Assembly (NCBI RefSeq): GCF_014195655.1
Contig: NZ_JACICD010000003.1
Location: forward strand, 484,155-548,154
Length of the DNA stretch: 64,000 nucleotides
Direction: 5' to 3'
Source of the DNA: Ancylobacter tetraedralis
GTDB lineage: Bacteria > Pseudomonadota > Alphaproteobacteria > Rhizobiales > Xanthobacteraceae
In this document: one piece after another, positions 25,305 to 34,612 of the stretch
How positions within the stretch are numbered: position 1 is the first letter of the stretch
How the letters are laid out: each line of letters opens with the position of its first letter
Position numbers and translations under genes: made by a program
The notes under the pieces: generated by a model
Told to the model about the DNA's origin: nothing
Database searches by the model: none
Seen by the model: only the letters and a program-made list of their open reading frames with translations

Positions 25305-26399
25305 ATGGCTCGCCCCGCGAGTTTTCGGCCCATGAGGGCCATAGTCGTGAAACAAGAACCGACTGCGCATCTCGAAGCGGCGAGCACGCTGGCCGTGGTG
25401 GTCTCCTCGAACGAGCCGCTGCTTTTCCTGACCATGGACCAGAAAGTCATCGCGGCGAGCACGTCCTTCTGCCGCGCCTTTGGCATCGACCCCGCGACCA
25501 TTCCCGGCCGACGTCTGAGCGATCTCGGAAAAGGCGAATGGGCCCTGCCCCGGCTTGCCTCCCTGCTGAAGGCGACCGCCTCGGGCAGCGCGCAGATCGA
25601 CGCCTATGAAATTGACCTCGAACGGCCGGACCAGATGACACGACGACTGGTCGTGAACGCCCGGCAGCTCGACGATGGCGACAAGGAGCGTATCCGGCTG
25701 CTGCTGGCTATCACCGACGTGACGGACATACGCGCCGAGGCGCGTCTGAAGGACGATCTCGTCCGGGAAAAGGCCATCCTCTTGCAGGAGGTGCAGCACA
25801 GGGTCGCGAACAGCCTGCAGATCATCGCCAGCGTTCTCATGCAGAGCGCGCGCCGGGTGCAGTCCGAAGAGGCGCGCGGGCATCTCCACAATGCCCATCA
25901 CCGGGTCATGTCGATCGCGGCCGTGCAGAAGCAGCTCTCCACCTCAAAAGCGGGCAAGGTCGATCTCTCGACCTATTTTACCCAGCTCTGCGAAAGTCTC
26001 GGCGCTTCGATGATTGCCGATGGCGAGCGGCTGTCGATCGCGGTCACGGTGGATGACAGCGCGGTGGACGCCGACGTCTCCATCAGCCTGGGCCTCATCG
26101 TCACCGAACTGGTGATCAATTCACTCAAGCATGCTTTCCCGGACCAGTCGAAAGGCCGCATCACGATCGATTACCACTCGAGCGGCAAGGACTGGACCCT
26201 GTCGGTCTCCGATGACGGCATCGGCATGCCGAGGGGGGCCGATGCGCCCAAGGCGGGCCTTGGCACCGGCATTGTCGAGGCGCTTGCCCGCAATCTTGAG
26301 GGAACGATCGAATTGAGCGATGCGAACCCCGGTACGAACATCACCATTCGCCATAGCGGAGCTGCCCATCGCCAGACGGACGTTCCAGCGGCCGAATAG
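25305..26399 (+). CDS. Sensor histidine kinase, PAS plus HisKA_2/HWE-type
   Basis: The ~364-residue soluble protein has an N-terminal PAS-like domain (residues ~35-140; FLTMDQKVIAASTSFCRAFG). The dimerisation domain contains LQEVQHRVANSLQIIASVL, the H-R-V/K-N-x-L-Q phosphoacceptor box of HisKA_2 kinases. The ATPase part has a VTELVINSLKHAF N-box and SDDGIGMP, GLGTGIVEALA. No membrane segment is present, so the sensed signal is cytoplasmic. It is followed by a single-domain response regulator, its likely partner. Starts at 25332 or 25347 are also possible. Confidence 0.88.
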   Translation: MARPASFRPMRAIVVKQEPTAHLEAASTLAVVVSSNEPLLFLTMDQKVIAASTSFCRAFGIDPATIPGRRLSDLGKGEWALPRLASLLKATASGSAQIDAYEIDLERPDQMTRRLVVNARQLDDGDKERIRLLLAITDVTDIRAEARLKDDLVREKAILLQEVQHRVANSLQIIASVLMQSARRVQSEEARGHLHNAHHRVMSIAAVQKQLSTSKAGKVDLSTYFTQLCESLGASMIADGERLSIAVTVDDSAVDADVSISLGLIVTELVINSLKHAFPDQSKGRITIDYHSSGKDWTLSVSDDGIGMPRGADAPKAGLGTGIVEALARNLEGTIELSDANPGTNITIRHSGAAHRQTDVPAAE

Positions 26400-26470
26400 G
26401 AACCTATTGCGCAGCAAAACGCTATATCATCAGCCGGCGAAACCTTCGGCTTGCACAACCCGAGTAAGTG

Positions 26471-26848
26471 ATGTTCAGGGGCAAGGCGGTCATCCTCGTC
26501 GTCGAGGATAGCGCGATCATTCGAATGAGTGCCGTGGACCTTGTTCTATCCGCGGGTTATCTTGCGCTGGAAGCCAGCAGCGCCGAAGAGGCCGTTCGGA
26601 TTCTCGAATCGAGAACCGACGTCGATCTGGTCTTTACCGATGTGCAGATGCCGGGAACGATGGATGGCATCCGGCTGTCCCACTACATCCGCGAGCGCTG
26701 GCCGCCGGTGCGGTTGATCGTGGCTTCCGGCAAGGCGATGCTCGCAGAGAGCCACCTTCCCGAGGGAAGCCGGTTCTTCTCAAAACCCTATAATGACCAC
26801 GCGATCACCGACGCGATCGGTCGCCTGCTGTCGGGGGATGCCGGCTGA
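26471..26848 (+). CDS. Single-domain response regulator
   Basis: The 125-residue receiver domain has the acidic pair ED (VVEDSAI), the phosphoacceptor Asp in LVFTDVQMPGTMDGIRL, the Thr/Ser position (IVASGKA) and the Lys in FFSKPYND. There is no output domain. Such proteins act as phosphate shuttles or bind targets directly. It follows the kinase gene by 71 bases. A GTG one codon upstream is also available. Confidence 0.9.
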   Translation: MFRGKAVILVVEDSAIIRMSAVDLVLSAGYLALEASSAEEAVRILESRTDVDLVFTDVQMPGTMDGIRLSHYIRERWPPVRLIVASGKAMLAESHLPEGSRFFSKPYNDHAITDAIGRLLSGDAG

Positions 26849-27068
26849 TTCCGGCTCGGCCGTTAACATCCCCGCGCCATCGTCCGCCGCCGCCGCGCAC
26901 CGCGCCGATCCCGGCACCGTCGGCTTGTGCTGAGGGGTCGCGCGAGGACGGACGGCCCCTCATCCGTGCGGATGGCCGTCAAAGGGCTGTTGCGTAGGGG
27001 CGCGAACATGCCTTGTATGCCGCCCGGCGGGTTCAGCGCGAACCGGCCTGCACAGTCTGGAGAGTGAA

Positions 27069-27554
27069 ATGGCCGACATCGTCATCATTGCCTACGAGTC
27101 CGAAGCCAAGGCGGAGGCCGCGCGGCAGGAGCTTCTGAAGCTCCAGAAGGAATATCTGATCGAGCTTGGCGATGCGGTTGTGGCGGTCCGGCAGGAAGAC
27201 GGCACGATCAAGCTGCACCAGATGGTGAACACGACACTTGCCGGCGCGGCCTCGGGCGGGCTCTGGGGCGGCCTCGTGGGACTGCTCTTCCTCAACCCGC
27301 TGATCGGCATGGCCGTGGGCGCGGGTGCCGGCGCGCTGGCGGGCAAGTTCACCGACGTGGGCATCAATGACGACTTCATCAAGGATGCCAGTTCCGCGCT
27401 CGGTCAGGGTCAGGCGGCGCTGTGCGTCCTCATCCGCAAGGTGACGGCGGACAAGGTGGTCGAGGACATGGCCAAGTTCGGCGGCACCGTCCTTCATACC
27501 AACCTGACGCACGAGCAGGAAGAGAAGCTGCAGGCCGCGCTGAAGGGCGCCTGA
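27069..27554 (+). CDS. DUF1269 family protein
   Basis: The 161-residue protein opens MADIVIIAYESEAKAEAARQE and contains a glycine-rich amphipathic hairpin (AGAASGGLWGGLVGLLF ... GMAVGAGAGALAGKFTDVG) typical of DUF1269 proteins, flanked by alpha/beta segments. Members are often part of stress-response regulons; molecular function is unknown. It is monocistronic, with a GAG-type ribosome site upstream (27060s) and a hairpin right after the stop. Confidence 0.87.
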   Translation: MADIVIIAYESEAKAEAARQELLKLQKEYLIELGDAVVAVRQEDGTIKLHQMVNTTLAGAASGGLWGGLVGLLFLNPLIGMAVGAGAGALAGKFTDVGINDDFIKDASSALGQGQAALCVLIRKVTADKVVEDMAKFGGTVLHTNLTHEQEEKLQAALKGA

Positions 27555-27569
27555 GAACTTCCGGTTCCG

Positions 27570-27592
27570 GGAGGCCTCAGGCCGAGGCCTCC
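27570..27592. terminator. Hairpin after the DUF1269 gene
   Basis: A perfect 9-bp stem (GGAGGCCTC / GAGGCCTCC) with a 5-base loop starts 16 bases after the stop. There is no T run, so intrinsic termination would be weak. Confidence 0.5.
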
Positions 27593-27620
27593 GCCGAGCC
27601 CTCCACAACCCGCGCGTGGC

Positions 27621-27657
27621 ATGGCGGGAGACACGGGTCACCGGTGTCTCCCGCCAT
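27621..27657. other. Perfect 14-bp stem-loop
   Basis: ATGGCGGGAGACAC and its exact complement flank a 9-base loop (gggtcaccg). This is far stronger than the neighbouring terminator-like hairpin. No T run follows on either strand. It could be an RNA stability element or the core of a small palindromic repeat. Confidence 0.6.
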
Positions 27658-27735
27658 CTCGGGTCGCCCATTCCGGCGGATCGGAGCACCCCCGCGTCAT
27701 GGATCTTGCGGTTCCGGCGGGAGCGGCAGAGCCTC

Positions 27736-27906
27736 GAATTGAGCGTGGATCTCACGCGCTACCCCGCCAACAGCACCACGCAGCAGAGCGACAAGATCCT
27801 CATGGGGGACCGGACATTCGAGGTGTCGGAAGTTCGTCGGGACTGCCAGAGCCGCGTGGTGCGCCTGCTGGCGTCGGGCGGGCTGGACAATACCGAGGAC
27901 GGTTGA
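27736..27906 (+). pseudogene. Possible remnant of a phage head-tail adaptor gene
   Basis: About 56 residues ending at 27906 contain LSVDLTRYPANSTTQQSDKI then LMGDRTFEVSEVRR, which resembles the C-terminal strand pair of phage head-tail joining proteins ('D.i...gr.yeI.gv...'). No start codon with a ribosome site precedes it and no other phage gene is nearby. The assignment rests on a short resemblance only. Confidence 0.28.
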
Positions 27907-27935
27907 GGTCGGACTTGCACGAAGGCGAAAGGAGG

Positions 27936-28265
27936 TCAGCCTCCGCATGGCATCATGCCAAGCCGGCTCAGCCACCTAGAGTACAGGCAAGAACGACACA
28001 TCCCACCAGGAAACAAAGCAGAGACAGAGGCGCCACCGAGAGCCGCCCCCAGCGCCCATAAAATCATCGGAGCTCGGATCGAGCCTAACAGATGACCAAC
28101 GGCCAATGCACCGACTTGGCTGAGGAGGGCAACAGCAGCACCCCCATTCAGGAGGATTACCGCTTTGATCGCACCTTGGGCGTAGTCCTGAGAGATCTCG
28201 CGAAAGTCTGCCATGTAACCGGTCTCAAAACCCTGCGCGAGAAGAACGCCATCAGTGTCAAGCAA
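27936..28265 (-). CDS. Small membrane protein, possibly truncated
   Basis: The 109-residue frame contains ISQDYAQGAIKAVILLNGGAAVALL, followed by two more hydrophobic stretches. The 'IKA.ILLNGGAAVALLAF.G' segment is familiar from uncharacterised two- to three-helix membrane proteins of proteobacteria and prophages. The C-terminal part after ALFPGGM looks unrelated and cysteine-rich, so the gene may be cut by a frameshift there. The surroundings (27600-28500) contain no other intact gene and look eroded. Confidence 0.5.
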   Translation of the reverse strand: MLDTDGVLLAQGFETGYMADFREISQDYAQGAIKAVILLNGGAAVALLSQVGALAVGHLLGSIRAPMILWALGAALGGASVSALFPGGMCRSCLYSRWLSRLGMMPCGG

Positions 28266-28517
28266 GCGGTTAGAGACGACTCAACAGCCGATCTCAATTA
28301 GGAACACAAATAGTAGACACCAAGCCCGCCGCAGAAAATTTTCTGCAATTCAATAACTTAGGAAAAAATTTTGGCGGGCCGCGAGTGACCTAGAAGAGAA
28401 CTATGTGTTCGCCATAGCCCTATGACGTGTGTTGACCCATAGCGGCGGCTCGGAAGGTCCGTTATGGACAAGATCACTGCATAGAAAAGTGCGGCGAAGC
28501 CACCAAAATGCCGAACA
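28266..28517. other. AT-richer intergenic patch
   Basis: The stretch around 28310-28440 is clearly poorer in GC than its neighbours (for example aaaattttctgcaattc). It lies downstream of the minus-strand catabolic operon. No gene is recognised; it may be foreign DNA. Confidence 0.45.
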
Positions 28518-29993
28518 TCACGAAACGCCCGCCCATGTCTCGCGGCGCCAGTCGGCGCAGCTAATGGGTTGGCCGTCCTTGAGACCCGCACTGACGATCG
28601 CCCCGAAACGCAGATCTCCGTCCTTTAGCCATTCGACGTCGTGGCCCTTCGCTGCGAGTTCTGCGCCGTGCCGATGGCCACGCTCGACCAGCAGCCTACC
28701 GTCCTGACTCCGCCAGCGCGGACGGGCAATGGCGGTCGCGAGATCGTCGCTGCCGACAAACATATTGGTGAGCACCTGCGTCAGCGTCTGCACCTGTCCA
28801 TCGGCACCCGGCGTCGCCAGCGCGAGACACCCGGTCTCGGTCTCCAGCAGCACTGGCGCTAGCGTGTGGATCGGACGTTTCCCGCCGGCGCAATCGTTCG
28901 GCGCAACGGTGAACCCGGCGGCCCGGTTGTTCAGCGTGAAGCCGCCCTCGGGCACGAAAACGGCCGAGCCGAAACTGTCGAACACGCTGATCAGCGAGGA
29001 GACGACAAGGCCGTCGCGGTCGGCGACCGCCACCCCCGCCGTGTGGAGATAGGCACGCGGCCCGGTCCTGCCGCTCGCTTTTTCGATATCGACCGCGAGT
29101 GGTTCCGACAGCAGCGTAGCACCTTCGCTGGCGCGATCGCGGAAGGAGAAACTGCTCGCGGTAAGTTCGATACCGATGTGATCGCGCGACGCTGGCGAAG
29201 AATGAGCGAGCTTCTCCTCAGCCGCGAGCACCATCGACAGCAGGATACCCTGCGAGATGGGCGGCTGAACGTGCAGCCGCATGCCACGCCAATCCGTGGT
29301 TATGGGCGGAGCGACGACGGTTTCATGCCGGTCGAGGTCCGCTAGACTCATCACGCCGGCACTGCGTTCGATCGCTCGGCAGAGCGCTACGGCCATATCC
29401 CCCGCATAGAAAGCGTCGCGGCCGGTCTCGCCGATGGCTTCAAGCAGGCGGGCCAGTTCCGGCTGGGATTGCCGTGTACCGGCCGGCGCCCCGCGCAGAG
29501 CCCAATCCTGCGCCCCGCCACGCACCAGCCGCGCCTCGTACGTGCGAAAGGTCTGTGCGAGATCCGCGCCGACCAGTATCCCGTCCTCAGCGAGGCGGAT
29601 GGCAGGCGCGAGGACACGCCCGAGCGGCAGTCGTCCCCAGCGACGGCTCATCTCGACCCAGGCATCGACGATGCCGGGAACCGTGACGCTGTTTCCCCCG
29701 TCGGTATCGGCCCGGCTCATCGCGGCGGGAGCGGCACCCGTGCCGTTGACTGCCGTCACCACGCCATCACCAGTGCGCACCAGGCAGAGCTGATCACCGC
29801 CGAGGCCGCAATTGTCAGGCGACAGCGCACACAGCACGGCCTGCGCCGCAATCGCTGCATCCACGGCCGAGCCGTCGGCCGTCAGCATCTCGGTGGCGGC
29901 CGTGACCGCCAGTGGATGCGCCGCGGCGACGGCCCCGCGATTGCCGAACAGGACCGGGCGCTGCTGCGAGGAGAACGGGTCGGCGACGTGCAT
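28518..29993 (-). CDS. Gamma-glutamyltransferase family protein (Ntn hydrolase)
   Basis: The 491-residue protein matches the GGT fold: GNRGAVAAAHPLAVTAATEML, DGSAVDAAIAAQAVLC, then GLGGDQLCLV. The predicted catalytic Thr is in AYLHTAGVAVADRDG; its spacing to the Asp (seven residues) equals that of the E. coli small-subunit N-terminus, so self-cleavage there is plausible. No signal peptide is evident, unlike periplasmic GGTs. It is the last gene of the minus-strand operon with hydantoinase/oxoprolinase genes, so it probably acts on gamma-glutamyl or related amide substrates. ATG 29993 is chosen. Confidence 0.9.
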   Translation of the reverse strand: MHVADPFSSQQRPVLFGNRGAVAAAHPLAVTAATEMLTADGSAVDAAIAAQAVLCALSPDNCGLGGDQLCLVRTGDGVVTAVNGTGAAPAAMSRADTDGGNSVTVPGIVDAWVEMSRRWGRLPLGRVLAPAIRLAEDGILVGADLAQTFRTYEARLVRGGAQDWALRGAPAGTRQSQPELARLLEAIGETGRDAFYAGDMAVALCRAIERSAGVMSLADLDRHETVVAPPITTDWRGMRLHVQPPISQGILLSMVLAAEEKLAHSSPASRDHIGIELTASSFSFRDRASEGATLLSEPLAVDIEKASGRTGPRAYLHTAGVAVADRDGLVVSSLISVFDSFGSAVFVPEGGFTLNNRAAGFTVAPNDCAGGKRPIHTLAPVLLETETGCLALATPGADGQVQTLTQVLTNMFVGSDDLATAIARPRWRSQDGRLLVERGHRHGAELAAKGHDVEWLKDGDLRFGAIVSAGLKDGQPISCADWRRETWAGVS

Positions 29994-30009
29994 GGAAACT
30001 CTCGACGGC

Positions 30010-30762
30010 TTAGACTGCGGTATAGCCACCATCCACCACCAGCGAGGCGCCGGTGATGTAGGCGGCGGCGGGCGAAGCAAGGAACAGCACGGTGGCGGCG
30101 AGCTCTTCCGCCGTTCCCTGCCGGCGGAGCGGAATTCCCGCGACAAGGTCGCGCTCGGCCAGTTGCTTGTCGGGTTGGTGCGACCAGAACGGACCGTTGA
30201 ACGGCGTGTCTACCCAGCCCGGCAGCAGGCAGTTGACCCGGATACCCTGGGGCGACAGCTCGTCGGCGAGGCTGCGGCACAGCCCGACGAGCCCGGCCTT
30301 GGTCGCATGATAGGCGGGCATGCCGGCGTGCCCGCGCAGCGCACCGGTCGACGACGTGAAGAGAAGGCTCGGATTGGGCGAGCCCCTCAGCGCCGGCGCC
30401 GCCGCCTGCGCGAACAGGAACGGCGCGGTAAGGTTCACCGCCAGGCTGGCCTGCCAGTCGGCGAGCGTCCAATCCGTGAGCGCGGCCGCGCGCAGCAGCC
30501 CGGCATTCACGAACACCGTGTCGAGGCTGCCGAAGGCTTCCAGGGCGGCTTCAATCGCCGCCTTGGGCAGGGCTGGATCGGTAAGATCGCCGATCAGCAC
30601 TTCTGCTGCTCCAGCCCCTGTTTCAACACACGCCGCCTCGGCTTCCTCCCGGTTGATATCAACCAGAAACACATTGTCGCCCTGGGCGCGGAAGGCCTGC
30701 AGGCTGGCACGCCCGATGCCGGTCGCACCGCCCGCTATGAGGATGGTGGCTATGACACGCAC
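30010..30762 (-). CDS. SDR family oxidoreductase
   Basis: The 250-residue protein has a glycine motif near the N-terminus (IAGGATGIGRASL), NAG in VNAGLLRAA, the catalytic Ser region LFTSSTGAL and the YHATKAG catalytic Tyr-Lys pair. The DIN after beta-2 (VFLVDINREEA) indicates NAD preference. It starts at a GTG and overlaps the end of the hydantoinase B gene by 13 bases, so it is translationally coupled. It probably oxidises a hydroxyl compound of the same pathway; the substrate is unknown. Confidence 0.92.
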   Translation of the reverse strand: MRVIATILIAGGATGIGRASLQAFRAQGDNVFLVDINREEAEAACVETGAGAAEVLIGDLTDPALPKAAIEAALEAFGSLDTVFVNAGLLRAAALTDWTLADWQASLAVNLTAPFLFAQAAAPALRGSPNPSLLFTSSTGALRGHAGMPAYHATKAGLVGLCRSLADELSPQGIRVNCLLPGWVDTPFNGPFWSHQPDKQLAERDLVAGIPLRRQGTAEELAATVLFLASPAAAYITGASLVVDGGYTAV

Positions 30763-32507
30763 TCCCGTTCCGCCCTGGCCGCGCGGGTCGCGTCCCAGTC
30801 GATGGCGTGCGCGGGGGTGAGCACCACGGCATAGTCGCGCAGCGCCGCTTCACGTGAGAGGCGTCCATCCAGCACGTCGTCGCGCACGCGTTCCGGTTCG
30901 CGCTCCAGCGGATCGCCAAATCCGCCGCCACCCGCCATGACATGGCTGAACAGCGCGCCCTTGCGGAGCGTCAGCGGCGCGGTCGGCAGGACGGGCAGCA
31001 CCGTGGATGCGTTGCCATCGGTGACGAGGTTCATCGAGGGCGTTCCCTCGCCGCCGCCGAACAGCCCGTGCGGCCGAAAGGCCCGCTTGTCCGAGCGCAC
31101 GCCGAGAAAGCAGTCGTCGGTGAGCACACGATAGTCGCGGCGCAGCGCAAGGCCACCGCGCCGCCGGCCAATGCCGCCGGTATCGGGCACAAGCCCATAA
31201 TATTCGATGCGGAGCGGATAGCCGGCCTCGATCATCTCGACGGGGACGTTGGACTGATTGGAACCCATATGCGGCACGCCGTCCTGCCCGTCCTCGTCGC
31301 GGCTGGCGCCCCAGGTGCCCATGATGCACTCGGAGAACACGAACGGACTTCCTTCATGCTGCCCGGCGAAGGTCGGCAGGGTCGAGCCTCCGGCTCCGTC
31401 CGCCGTCACCCTGTCAGGCAGTGCCGGTGCGAGAGCACCAAAAATGCAGTCGATGATCCGGTAACCCGTGATGCCGCGCGCGCCACAGGGCGCCGGCAGC
31501 GTGCAGTTGACCAGCGTCCCCTCCGGCGCGCGCACGGTGATCGGCCTCGTGTAGCCGTGGCAGTTCGGCATTTCCTGCGGCATCACCGAGCGCAACGCGG
31601 CATAGACGTTCGACTTGGTAAACGACAGCGGGGCATTGATGCCGCCCTTCACCTGTGCCGCCGTGCCTTCCCAATCGGCGACGATGGTGTCGCCGCTGAC
31701 CGTCAGGGCCACATTGAGAATGATCGGCACGGGATTGTCGCCAAGGCCGTCAATGTGATCGGTGAACCGATAGACGCCGTCGGGAATCGCCGCGATGTGG
31801 TGGCGTGCCATCCGTTCGGCGAGGTCGTGCAGATCCGCGAGCGCCTGCCGCGTGATGTCGGCGCCGAAGCGCGTGTACAGCTCGTCGAGGCCCCGGACGC
31901 CGGCCTCCGCCGCGGCGACCTGCGCACGCAGATCGCCAAGGACGAGATGCGGCACGCGCACATTGGCCGCGACGATGCGCCAGATCTTGGGATCGTCGAC
32001 ACCATCCTCGCGCAGCTTGAGGAAGGGCAGGCGCAGCCCCTCCTGATAGATCTCGGTCGCGCCGATGGAATTGGAGCCAGGCACCAGCCCGCCGACATCG
32101 ACATGATGGGCAATAGTGGTCGCCCAGCCCTCCAGCCGCGCCTTATGGAAGAATGGCTTGATGATGTAGATGTCCGGCAGGTGCTGACCGCTGGCGAGAT
32201 AGGGGTCGTTGCCGATGAAGATATCGCCGTCGCGGATGTCGCCGTCATATTCGCGAATCAGGTGGTGCATCGCATCGTGGAAGCTGCCCAGATGCATCGG
32301 CGTGGTCAGGCCTTGACCGACGATCTCGCCCTCGGCGTCGCAGACCGCCGTCGAATAATCCATGGAATCGCGGATGATGGCCGAGTAGGCGGTCCGCATC
32401 AGGATCAGCGCCATCTCGTCGGCGACGGTGTCGAGGCCGTTGCGGATGACTTCCAGCAGCAGCGGATCGGTGGTCGCGCTCCCTGTTTTCGCGGTCGCGT
32501 CACTCAT
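30750..32507 (-). CDS. hyuB: Hydantoinase B / 5-oxoprolinase beta-type subunit
   Basis: The 585-residue protein has the family's hallmarks: LEVIRNGLDTVADEMALILMRTAYS at the start, DPYLASGQHLPDI, and a late GGGGFGDPLEREP. HyuB pairs with HyuA to open cyclic amides (hydantoins, 5-oxoproline or related lactams) with ATP. Its ATG overlaps the hyuA stop by four bases (ATGA), as expected for subunits made in equal amounts. The length is normal. The exact ring substrate cannot be predicted. Confidence 0.95.
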   Translation of the reverse strand: MSDATAKTGSATTDPLLLEVIRNGLDTVADEMALILMRTAYSAIIRDSMDYSTAVCDAEGEIVGQGLTTPMHLGSFHDAMHHLIREYDGDIRDGDIFIGNDPYLASGQHLPDIYIIKPFFHKARLEGWATTIAHHVDVGGLVPGSNSIGATEIYQEGLRLPFLKLREDGVDDPKIWRIVAANVRVPHLVLGDLRAQVAAAEAGVRGLDELYTRFGADITRQALADLHDLAERMARHHIAAIPDGVYRFTDHIDGLGDNPVPIILNVALTVSGDTIVADWEGTAAQVKGGINAPLSFTKSNVYAALRSVMPQEMPNCHGYTRPITVRAPEGTLVNCTLPAPCGARGITGYRIIDCIFGALAPALPDRVTADGAGGSTLPTFAGQHEGSPFVFSECIMGTWGASRDEDGQDGVPHMGSNQSNVPVEMIEAGYPLRIEYYGLVPDTGGIGRRRGGLALRRDYRVLTDDCFLGVRSDKRAFRPHGLFGGGEGTPSMNLVTDGNASTVLPVLPTAPLTLRKGALFSHVMAGGGGFGDPLEREPERVRDDVLDGRLSREAALRDYAVVLTPAHAIDWDATRAARAERECVS

Positions 32508-34612
32508 GCCGGCACCTCCACGGTCTGGTCGATCAGTATATTGAGCCGGCCGTCGAGGCTGGCGGTCCAACCGGGCGGAACGATGATGGTCGCGTCCGGC
32601 TCCTCGACAATGAGCGGGCCGTTCAGTGGCGCTGCAAGATCATGGCGCTCGACGATGCGCGCCTCGAGCCAACCCTCTTCGCCGAAATAAGCCGGGCGGG
32701 TCGACACCTCGCCTTGTCGCGGACGCGCCGGAAGATGACTCTCCGGCCGCTCTGTGATGACCGTTCCGATCACGCGCAGGGTCACGATCTCGCGCGGATG
32801 GGCCCGCGGCAGGCTATGGCCGTAGGTGCGGGCGTGCTCCTCGTCGAACGCGGCGGCAAGTGCGTCACGCATGGCGGCATCGAAGGCGCCGTCCGGCATG
32901 TCGACGGCGAGTTCGAACGCCTGGCCGGCATAGCGCAGGTCGAGCCGCCGGCGCAGCCGGACCGTGTCGGCCGGCCGTCCGAGATGGTGCAGGACGCTGG
33001 CTTCCAGAGCGGAGAAGGCGTCGTCCAGCTTCACCGGATCGGCGCCATCAAGCTGTGTCAGCAAGCCTTGGGACTGCGCGAACTCGATCTCCGAATAGAG
33101 AAGACCAAAGGCGCTGAACACGCCGGCGGCGGGGGGAATGATCACCCGGCGCATGCCGAGAGACGCGGCAAGACCGACCGCATGCAGACCGCCGCCGCCG
33201 CCGAAGGCCAGCAAAGCGAAGTCGCGCGGGTCGCGGCCACGCGAGGTGGTGACCGAACGGACCGAACGAGCCATGAGCGCATTGGCGATGGCAAGGACGC
33301 CATAGGATGCTTCCTCGACCGAGCGGCCAAGCGGCGTGGCCACCTTGCGCTCGATCGAGGCACGCGCGGCGGCCAGGTCGATCGCCACCGTGCCGTCGGC
33401 GATCGCCACCGGGTTGAGATAGCCTAGCGCCACATTGGCATCGGTGACCGTCGGCTCGACGCCGCCCCGGCCATAAGCAACCGGCCCCGGCATCGCGCCG
33501 GCACTCTGCGGGCCGACACTGATATTGCCGGCGGTATTGAGGCGAACGATGCTGCCGCCACCCGTGCCGACCTCCGACACGTCGATGACCGGAAGCCGCA
33601 GTGCATAGCCGCCACCCTTCACGAGGCGGCTCGACAGTGAAATGCCGCCGCCCACTTCATACTCGTCCGTGGTGAGGTAGCGCCCGCGCTCGACCACCGA
33701 CGCTTTGGCAGTGGTGCCACCAACGTCCAGAGCAATGACGTTCTCGAAACCGGCGCGGCGCCCGACATAGCCCGCGCCGATCACGCCCGCCGCCGGACCA
33801 CTTTCCACAACCAGCGCCGGCCGCTGCAGCACGGTTTCGAGATCGAGAATGCCGCCGGAGGACTGCATCATGAACAGAGGCGCCGTGATGCCCTCCTTGT
33901 CCAGCCCGGCGCGCAGCGAGGTCAGATAGCGGCTGACCGGCGGCGCGACATAGGCGTTGATGACGGTGGTGCTGGTGCGCTCGTACTCGCGGATCTCCGG
34001 CAGCACGTCGACCGAGAGCGTCACGAAGCAATCCGGCAGCAGCGCGCGCAACAGTTCGCCGGCGCGGCGCTCATGGTCCGGGTTGGCGTAGGAATGCAGG
34101 AAGCAGACGGCGACCGCCTCGATCCCGGCCGCCTCGATCTGACCGGCGATGCCAGGCAAGGCAGCCTCGTCCAGCGCACGCAGCACCTCGCCGCGTGGGC
34201 CGACGCGCTCCGCCACCTCGAAGCGATGGCGGCGCGGCACGAGGGGTGGTGGCTTGCGGTAGAGCGGCTCGTAAAGCCGTGGCACGCGGATGCGCCGCAG
34301 CTCCAGCACGTCGCGAAAACCCTCCGTCGTGACGAGCGCGGTACGCGCGCCCTTGCCCTCCAATATGGCGTTGGTGGCGACCGTGGAGGCGTGCAGCATC
34401 TCGGAAACGTCCGAAGCGGCCACATTCTCGCGCATGAGAATCTGCCGGCACCCCTCGATGACACCTCTCGCATAGTCGTCCGGCGTCGAGGGGACCTTGG
34501 TCGTGGAGAGGCGGCCGTCCGGCGCCAGCAGCACCACATCGGTGAAGGTGCCGCCGATATCGACGGCGAGCCGGAAACTGCCCGTGGCGCTCAATGCGAT
34601 CGGCGTGCTCAC
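32504..34612 (-). CDS. hyuA: Hydantoinase A / 5-oxoprolinase alpha-type subunit
   Basis: Starting at GTG 34612, the 702-residue protein begins with the actin-like phosphate loop FRLAVDIGGTFTDVVLL. Further blocks are LHASTVATNAILEGKGA, ESGPAAGVIGAGYVG and ALDVGGTTAKASVVE, the second nucleotide-binding segment. It is the ATP-using subunit that phosphorylates the ring amide before opening by HyuB. The GTG overlaps the stop of the enolase-superfamily gene upstream (GTGA). A longer in-frame extension upstream has no homology and is rejected. Confidence 0.95.
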   Translation of the reverse strand: MSTPIALSATGSFRLAVDIGGTFTDVVLLAPDGRLSTTKVPSTPDDYARGVIEGCRQILMRENVAASDVSEMLHASTVATNAILEGKGARTALVTTEGFRDVLELRRIRVPRLYEPLYRKPPPLVPRRHRFEVAERVGPRGEVLRALDEAALPGIAGQIEAAGIEAVAVCFLHSYANPDHERRAGELLRALLPDCFVTLSVDVLPEIREYERTSTTVINAYVAPPVSRYLTSLRAGLDKEGITAPLFMMQSSGGILDLETVLQRPALVVESGPAAGVIGAGYVGRRAGFENVIALDVGGTTAKASVVERGRYLTTDEYEVGGGISLSSRLVKGGGYALRLPVIDVSEVGTGGGSIVRLNTAGNISVGPQSAGAMPGPVAYGRGGVEPTVTDANVALGYLNPVAIADGTVAIDLAAARASIERKVATPLGRSVEEASYGVLAIANALMARSVRSVTTSRGRDPRDFALLAFGGGGGLHAVGLAASLGMRRVIIPPAAGVFSAFGLLYSEIEFAQSQGLLTQLDGADPVKLDDAFSALEASVLHHLGRPADTVRLRRRLDLRYAGQAFELAVDMPDGAFDAAMRDALAAAFDEEHARTYGHSLPRAHPREIVTLRVIGTVITERPESHLPARPRQGEVSTRPAYFGEEGWLEARIVERHDLAAPLNGPLIVEEPDATIIVPPGWTASLDGRLNILIDQTVEVPA

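Noticed and set aside
26399..26423. A stress-type (EcfG) promoter GGAAC-N16-CGCT before the response regulator gene
   Set aside because: The -10 element differs from CGTT, the -35 overlaps the kinase stop region, and no partner sites were found at neighbouring genes.
27736..27906. A prophage structural module
   Set aside because: Only a 56-residue resemblance to head-tail adaptor proteins; no capsid, portal or tail genes are near.
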